64,000 nucleotides of DNA from Isoetes taiwanensis. Taxonomy: Eukaryota > Streptophyta > Lycopodiopsida > Isoetales > Isoetaceae. Below are positions 57,161-64,000 of the stretch, piece by piece. Position 1 is the first letter of the stretch, and each line of letters starts with the position of its first letter. Where the stretch lies: assembly GCA_021234155.1 (NCBI GenBank), contig JAJEKV010000075.1:310001-374000 (forward strand), given 5' to 3'. A model generated the notes under the pieces. The model made no database searches, was not told where the DNA came from, and worked only from the letters and a program-made list of their open reading frames with translations. Made by a program: the position numbers and the translations under genes.

Positions 57161-57958
57161 AAGGCATTCGTTATTAAGGCATGGCACCTTGTCAATGTCT
57201 TGGACTAATAAAAGTAGGACTCCAAGGATAAGACAACCAAATGCTTGTGTAAGTGCATTGTGCCCTTTGCTAGTTTCAAAAGTATCCAATAGTGCATTAG
57301 TCTCATTTCTACATTCAAACAGATGGACAATGGCACTCTCACCAAGATCAGAATATTGCATGTGCATGTATTAACCTTCCTAGATGATTAGATCTCATGC
57401 AATTGATATCTTCCATCTAGATTTGTTAGAGACAACATTTCTCCACATAGTTTACCACCATGCCAATGGCATTTTGTAGAACTTTATTTCTGAAACAAAA
57501 CTGGAGGCTTAGTTAGGATGAAGTTGATCTAGTCTAGCACTAGACCTGTCCCGTGACGGACCGTTAAAGGGCATTTTGAAGGTTCACAAAAAAAATCATA
57601 TAAAATCGAGGGCACAAAAACTAGCGAAGCCCTTTCTAGAAGCTCATATATAGCAGTCATGTTTCACATGAAAAATTCGCAAAAACATATCAGCTTCCAT
57701 TCTTGTGAGTTATGCTCTAGCAAACCCAAAGGGTTTTAGTGCCAAAGCTTCATGTTCATACAAAGTAAAACTATCTTGATGAAAAGCTTTTTTTGGTTAT
57801 AATGTTATTTTTCTAGACAAGATATAGAGCAAGGCACAAAAAACTGCATCTCAATTCGAAGTCTGTGAAGGAAGATAAAGCAATTCAAAAAATTCAGGGT
57901 CAAAACTATCTTCTACCTTCTGAGACCTAGAACTGGTTCCCATAAAGCAGTTGTGATA

Positions 57959-58958
57959 TAAAAACAAGGGAAAATTGTAAAAATGCCTTTGTATTTTCTT
58001 GTAATTATTGAAATGCCCCTGTATTTTCATTATTTGTCAAAATACCCCTTTAGCGAACCTGTTCCCTGTAGCAACCCCTGTAGCGAACCTGTTTCTTATA
58101 CTCGTCGTTTCTTACTTCTGCACAAATTGATTACTTCCTCTCTTTTGTGTGCTCTAAGTTACACCATAAGCTTCAACAGAGTAGCAAATTTTAGCAAATT
58201 GTAGCACCATTCCCAATGCTTGAAGGAGCAACAAATTTCAGAACTCAAACTCTTGGAGACCGAATTACGGCTAAGGAGAAATTCCGCCAGATACGTCAGG
58301 AGGAAGACTCTTCAGGATACCCAGTACAAATGGGCAGATTGAGGTTCTCAACTACGACAGTATAATTTAGGCCTCTAAGGATAGAATTGCAAATTCAAAG
58401 AGCAGATTCCTGCAGGACTTATGGCAAATCCGAATTAAAGAATAGATTTTTCTGCAAATTTCTATTCGACTTTATGGGCATTAAATGGACTCGTTTGAAG
58501 TACTTTGCATTAGGATAACTTAGAATCCACAAAGGACAAACTTCAGGAATGCCTTTTTTTCTTCAATTGGATCATCATAACTAGTTTTAATCTCTGTTAT
58601 TCTTGCAAACCAAATGCTTAAAGTGTCGGATTTGATAAAATACAGTGTCGATTTTACACAAAAATAGGATCCAAATATGAAGCTCGAATGCTTGCTAATG
58701 AAGAACACGAGTACAACTCAAGCATTTAGATTCTAAGCAACCATATCGATTATAGAATGAGATCGATTATAGAATAAGAACAACGAAGAACCAGGCAAAT
58801 TTGACAATTAAACAAGTTTGCTACAGGGAACAGGTTCGCTACAGGGGTTGCTACACGGAACAGGTTTGCTAAAGGGGTATTTTGAGAAAAATGAAAATAC
58901 AGGGGCATTTCAATAATTACAAGAAAATGGGCATTTTTACAATTTTCCCTAAAAATAA
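57959..58958. mobile_element. Mutator-like MITE, 982 bp
   Basis: Element 57968-58949 has inverted repeats of more than 110 bases. The outer ends are GGGAAAATTGTAAAAATG and its complement, and the arms include GAAATGCCCCTGTATTTTCA and ACCCCTTTAGC. Flanks are TAAAAACAA and TAAAAATAA, a 9-bp duplication with one change. The inner parts of both arms also hold tandem CTGTAGC(A/G)AACCTGTT units. No transposase gene. Confidence 0.75.
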
Positions 58959-58959
58959 C

Positions 58960-61900
58960 AACTTTCAAAAGGAGATTAATTTTGAGTTCAAATTTGGCAT
59001 ATAAGTAGTTCACGAGGTTCTCCATCCTAGAAAAATGTTTGTTGAGTTTGAATTTGATGTTTTGACTTTTACTTCTATTTTCAATTTTTAAGAATTTATA
59101 CAAATGGATAACATTGCTACATATGACTCTAGATTATCCTACAAGAAATCATATTATGAAAGTTTATAAGGATGTGAAACCAATGCAAAAACAATCTCGT
59201 GAAAAGAGCAAAAGGCATGATAAAAAAGAAATAAAAAACAATATCTATACCTGCCTATTATTGGTCCATAGTTCACTCAAAAATCAATAATCTCCTTATG
59301 TTAGTCCATTATAAGTTGAGTTTTGGGACACAAGTAACTCCTAGACCACTTTGTTCACAAAAAATATTTGTTGCTCATTATCTTGAGGATTGTACTAGAA
59401 TAGATAGCATCAATTATATTATGTCTTCCATGTTTATTCTAGATTTGTACCTTAAAGTGTGATTTTACAAAATCACATCCTCAAAATATCTCATATCAAG
59501 AAACCAATTCAAAAAGAACCAAGGAAAAATATGAAAAACTTTTACCATAAAAAATCAAGATAGACCGCTATCTGTAGTCCAGTTGCAGACCATCATTGGT
59601 CCAAATGACTGAAAGTTTAAAAATCACTAATGCCGCCACCTTAATCCATTTTGATCTCAACTTTTGCATGTAGTTTACTCGTATGATTCTCCATGGGACA
59701 AAATTATTTGATTAGGTTAGCTTGTATAATTTAAGGGTAAGGTTGAAGCACAAAGAATTGAGAATTTATGGGGTACTTATGGCCAATTGAACCTACATGG
59801 ACTTTCACTTACACCTTTCAAAAATCATGTGATCGAAGCTAAAAAACCATAGTATCATTCTATGGGGCAAAATGGATAAGACTAGTGAGAGATATATGCT
59901 CTATACAATTGGTCATGGACCATAAATGGTTATGCGTGCTTATATAAATTAAAACCTTAGAAATAACATGCAACTAGAGATTTCTATTGCTAAGAAAGGT
60001 TCACATCCATGAAAAATATAATATACATGAAAGATAACCTATGTGTAACATTATTCTACTAAGACGACAATGCTTTATAGCAGTAACACAGATATGAAGT
60101 TTAGGCTAGTAAGAAATAAGCAGATTTCTTGGTATTTTTTTTCAATAAGACCATACAACCTATATAGGAAATCTCTATATATGTCATTTCACATATTGTC
60201 AACTATTTTAAAGGCTTATTTAGGGAAAGGTAGTGTCTCTTTCTATGAAACAAAGAAGCATATATGAAATGCCATATGGTCTATTTATATATTGTCATGG
60301 CTAAAACTTCACAACGTCCACTTGAAATCATCAATAAACATCACTAACTATAATCATTGTGGAGTTTTGAACCTATAATTGTGGAGTTGACTCAACGTTT
60401 TATGCTCTAATATGTTAATCCGGCTGCTGTACATCATGCTTGAAGTCCAAAAATTGCATGGTTATATCCTAATCACACTATATATAAGTTGATAAAAGTT
60501 ATATTCTATGTAGATATAAGTAGAACGCATCATTTATTACCCTCATGGTATTATGAATGGTTGTTATTGGAGCATTTTAACATATACTTTTGTCCAGAAT
60601 TCTGTATAATAGATTCTTTTAGTAAATATTGAGGTTAACATGACTTATGAACACTCCAAACAATCATGAAACTATATCTCGTATAGTTAGCAACTCATGG
60701 CCACAAGAATTAAGTCAAAACTTGTTATAATAAGAGAGGAATAATTCTTGAACCTCAAACAGACTTTTTGACCAAAATAGGGTTTGGCGTTTTCCATCGA
60801 TGTTAGATGATAGCAAAAAAACATGGGAACATAAAACTCAATGTATTCTATCATAAACAGGCAAATACCTCCACTCTAATGTTTGAGCAGTCACCACAAA
60901 GTATAGGTGATTTTGAAATTCTCAAAGATCATTATGAAACAAGTGAAGACTCAAATGGTTGCGGTTACAAAATTGATTTTTTTTTTTTGTGAATTACATG
61001 GATTTAAGTGGCAGAGGTCATGTGGGCCAGTTCTGGTCCATGGATCAGGAATGGTCCCAGAGACAGGTCTAGTGCTAGAAGAATTTAAATCATGTGCCAG
61101 CTATCCAAGTTCCTTTTCTATGGCTAGTTTGCTTACAAATTAAGCATGAAACACATACTCGTGTGAACATAAATTTACCCTGATTGATCATCTCTTACAA
61201 GCATCAAATCTCCATTCTCATCCCCAATGTAAGAACATAATCAGAGCCATTACCTAAACTTGCTTTGCTATGGATCAGAAACTTATGTTTATCATGTACA
61301 AATGGCCGAAATATAAGTGTACATTGCACAAGACATGCGGGCCTCATTCAAGCTGAGAGCAAGGAGTTAACTTTGCAAGAGCATCAAGCTTGCCTATGTC
61401 CTTACAACTGCATCCAAACAAGATGGTCGCAATAGCTTAAGAAACCCACATCTATTTAACAGTTTGTCAGTGGAGAAATTTAGGGGCCTATACGCTCAAC
61501 TTGAAAAATACAAGAGCCATAACTTTTGCAGGATGTAAAGGTAAAGGTACACGAATTGTTTATGGATATCTTCAAGCTTTGAACGAAGTGCCAAAAGTAG
61601 AGTGACGTGCAAAAAGATGTATCTCACTTTGGTAAAATCCGAAGTCAGTCAGCAACTCCTGTGGGCTTGAACATGTGCTAAAACATCAAATTCGGCGGAA
61701 CCTGCCGAAAATGTTAATGATCAAATCACATGAGCAACTCTGTTGTATTGCCAATGGCAGCTACAACAGACGGTCCTTGCAATTGTTCCATATTTACCAC
61801 TGGGAGCTTTCCCAATACTACAACCTCCGCATGGATGCTCATTATTTGCCTGCACAATATGCATAAGTTTCTATGTTCCATTAATACTGCAAGGCAACAA

Positions 61901-62350
61901 GAACTAACTAACTATTGCAATGTTAAATCAGATTCCTTAAAATAAATTCTATATCTAGCATTTTGACCTAATATCATATGATACAATGGAAGGTAGGAAG
62001 AGTAAGATGAAAGAACAGAGTTGAGTGACGCAAACCTCAGTAGCAGCTAACTTAAATTTTTAAACAAATTTGCTAACCACTCCAGGTTCTTCATAAGTGA
62101 AAAATACATGTCTTATCAAATATGATGCATTTCACCTGGAAGTGAATAAAAAATATTAAAAAGCTGTCGTCCAGAAAAGCTATAAATTGCAATAAATTTC
62201 ACCTTCTATGCACTCTCAAGTGAGTGCCCATCCTTGACCAAGATTCCTTGTGCTACACCTTCTCCCAGTAGCCAACCATAACAACAATTACCAGAACTGA
62301 GATGCCAAATTGAAATGCAAACTCAAACTCATCCATTAAAATCAGAATCC
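58960..62350. other. Long AT-rich stretch without recognisable genes
   Basis: Short ORFs only. 61675-61900 has two overlapping protein-like frames (for example MAATTDGPCNCSIFTTGSFP) without a recognised family. GACAGGTCTAGTGCTAGA at about 61061 is the exact complement of a stretch at about 57532. Confidence 0.4.
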
Positions 62351-62437
62351 ATGATTTAGGGTATGAGCATTTTTTTCCGGTTGTGTACCATGCCAACCAC
62401 GATGGTTTTTTCTACGCCCGATTTGGGTTGGGCTCCA

Positions 62438-62852
62438 ATGGAAACCTCCCCAACTTTCCCTGGAAACCTCCCCAATTTTCCCTGGAAACCTCCCCAACTT
62501 TCTCTGGAAACCTCCCCCACTTTCCTGGAAACCTCCCCAACTTTCTCCATATTAGAAAACAGGGGAGGTTTCCATGGAAACCTCCCCAGCTTTCTTGGAT
62601 GACCTGGGGAGGTTTCCAATTAAGAAAACAGGGGAGGTTTCCAGGGAAAGGTGGGGAGGCTTCCACAAAAGAAAAAAAGAAAAGGCTCTTTAATTTTGCA
62701 CGAAGACCAAGACTAGCCCCCGTGCATCTCGATCCTCGTGCGTTGCAGTCCATCGGTGGTTGCCAACATTAATGACTATTTTTTATTTTTTTAAATATTT
62801 TATGGAAAGCTCCCCAACTTTCCAAAGAAACTAGGGGAGGTTTCCACAAAAT
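62438..62852. repeat. GGAAACCTCCCC repeat array, direct and inverted
   Basis: Five direct units of TGGAAACCTCCCCAACTTTC at 62440-62550, then inverted forms (GGGGAGGTTTCC) at 62563-62665 and 62825-62850. The arms can pair, giving hairpins such as at 62564-62592. ORFs on both strands (Pro/Leu or Gly/Phe-rich) are repeat translations. Confidence 0.9.
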
Positions 62853-62929
62853 GTATGTTCTCTCTTGTTTGGAAAATATGATACTCTAAACTTCTTAACT
62901 TCATATAGCACAATGACACCATAGATTAG

Positions 62930-63095
62930 CCAAAGAAGGCTTTCAAAAAAGATATTTGTGTTGGTAGCAGTCTGATAGTCATGTATTTGAAATGTGGATC
63001 ACTTACAGAGGCAAATTATCTGTTTGATCACCTGGAAGTTCAAGATGTTGTATCATGGAATGCATTAATTTCAAGATATGTTGAGCATGAAGCTG
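62930..63095 (+). pseudogene. PPR gene fragment
   Basis: Frames read AKEGFQK, then after a shift DICVGSSLIVMYLKCGSLTE and VQDVVSWNALISRYVEHE. This is the same PLS-repeat pattern (MYxKCGS...VVSWNALI) as the gene at 35575-37665. Only about one and a half repeats remain, with a frameshift near 62952 and a tandem duplication immediately after. A degraded copy, not expressed as a PPR protein. Confidence 0.65.
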
Positions 63096-63098
63096 CAT

Positions 63099-63202
63099 AC
63101 ATGAAGCTGGTGATCATGCAATTGTCATACATTTTTGCAATACCAAGGTCACATGAAGCTGGTGATCATGCAATTGTCATACATTTTTGCAATACCAAGG
63201 TC
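63099..63202. repeat. Exact tandem duplication, 52 bp x 2
   Basis: ACATGAAGCTGGTGATCATG...GGTC at 63099-63150 and again, identical, at 63151-63202. Confidence 0.95.
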
Positions 63203-63209
63203 ACATGGA

Positions 63210-64000
63210 TTACGTCTACATTGCACCTCTGATAATGTTCATTCTCGAAAATAGGAGAATTAAGATGGATGGGTAATCACAATAAACTGTTCCATTCAAC
63301 TGTGCCTCAACTGAAAGGCATTTGAAAGGCCACAAACATAGATTCGCCTGTCATTTTTTCCTATAGTCCATATTATATGTAATACTTTATACTTGTATTT
63401 CTACTATAACATTGTGTATAGAAATAGTTAAGGTCCACATTATGGTAATGGTTAACTTAATGAATATGCTTTCTTATCGTCAAAATTTAATACTTGTCAA
63501 CCATCAACGAGTATATCCAAAAAATTTTTGAATACTTCTTCAATGCATTCTGTATACACGAATTTTTTGGGCAGGGAAGAGAGATCTCATCTCAAACCTG
63601 TGCTGAGTCGATTCGCATTGCTGAGGCTATCAAAAACCCTTTTGATCTTTCAATCAAAAGACCCTTGACCCGGATTACAGTAGCAGAGCATGTCCAGATG
63701 TCGGATAACTCAAGCCCAGAGATTGGATAAGTCAGATTACAGTGAGAGCAGGCCCAGTGGATCGTTGGCTCCATAAACCGAGACCAAAGGTTACAGCCCA
63801 GAGAGCAGGCGCAGAGGATCCATACCCAGAGATCGTTATCCCATAAACCCGGGTAGCATGAGCTGAATGAAATGAATCTGAATTTTAAAGCTGAATCCGA
63901 AATATGAGATCCCAATTTCCGGCATATAATTGCGAATCTGACAACAATTTCAATGGATCGCTGAAAAACCATCCAAAGCTGTAATCCGGCACAAATTTGA
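63210..64000. other. Non-coding right end of the window
   Basis: No gene called. 63690-63830 has partial repeats of CAGCCCAGAGAGCAGGCGCAG and AGAGCAGGCCCAGTGGATCG. Confidence 0.35.

Noticed and set aside
62356..62772. Gly/Phe- and Pro/Leu-rich ORFs on both strands
   Set aside because: Translations of the GGAAACCTCCCC array.
62930..63232. A functional small PPR gene
   Set aside because: Only about one and a half repeats, a frameshift and a tandem duplication; called a fragment.

Overview
This window looks like nuclear DNA of a land plant, most likely a fern (inference). The signs are a long PLS-type pentatricopeptide (PPR) gene without introns, GT-AG introns, plant transposon families, and a low density of host genes in a heavily repeated, AT-rich background. 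No rRNA gene, CRISPR array or bacterial operon was seen. Many calls rest on conceptual exons that I joined by hand at splice consensus sites.

Layout. 1-2735: three diverged copies of an LTR-like repeat. 2838-10328: a CACTA/En-Spm-like DNA transposon with GC-rich subterminal repeats. It carries two plus-strand genes, both damaged: a protein-kinase-like gene (5066-6560) that lacks the catalytic residues, and a multi-exon TNPA/Ptta-type transposase-associated gene (7468-9580). 10329-13075: a minus-strand LINE with ORF1 and endonuclease, cut at the CACTA border. 16511-21148: a minus-strand multi-exon membrane-protein gene with one in-frame TGA and a Helitron 3' end in an intron. 24960-30330: a plus-strand LINE with 5' monomers, ORF1, endonuclease, reverse transcriptase and a zinc-knuckle tail, broken by frameshifts. 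31774-32692: fragments of an unidentified host gene. 35575-37665 (minus): a 696-residue PPR gene ending at a premature stop in its E region.

38135-40889: a PIF/Harbinger-like element with imperfect terminal inverted repeats and a TAA target duplication. It contains pieces of two host genes, a BAHD acyltransferase and a leucine-rich-repeat protein. 51211-53222: a Mutator-like element with a perfect 9-bp target duplication. 57968-58949: a smaller Mutator-like MITE. Helitron 3' hairpins lie at 18139-18168 (minus) and 54810-54837 (plus). LINE 3' ends with different microsatellite tails are scattered through 43-47 kb. A PPR fragment lies near 62.9-63.1 kb.

The window is mainly a record of nested and adjacent transposons. 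The most unusual parts are the pseudokinase-like gene inside the CACTA-like element and the two captured gene pieces in the Harbinger-like element. The PPR gene is the clearest host gene, and even it is probably decaying. Long stretches such as 59-62.3 kb show nothing that I can call.
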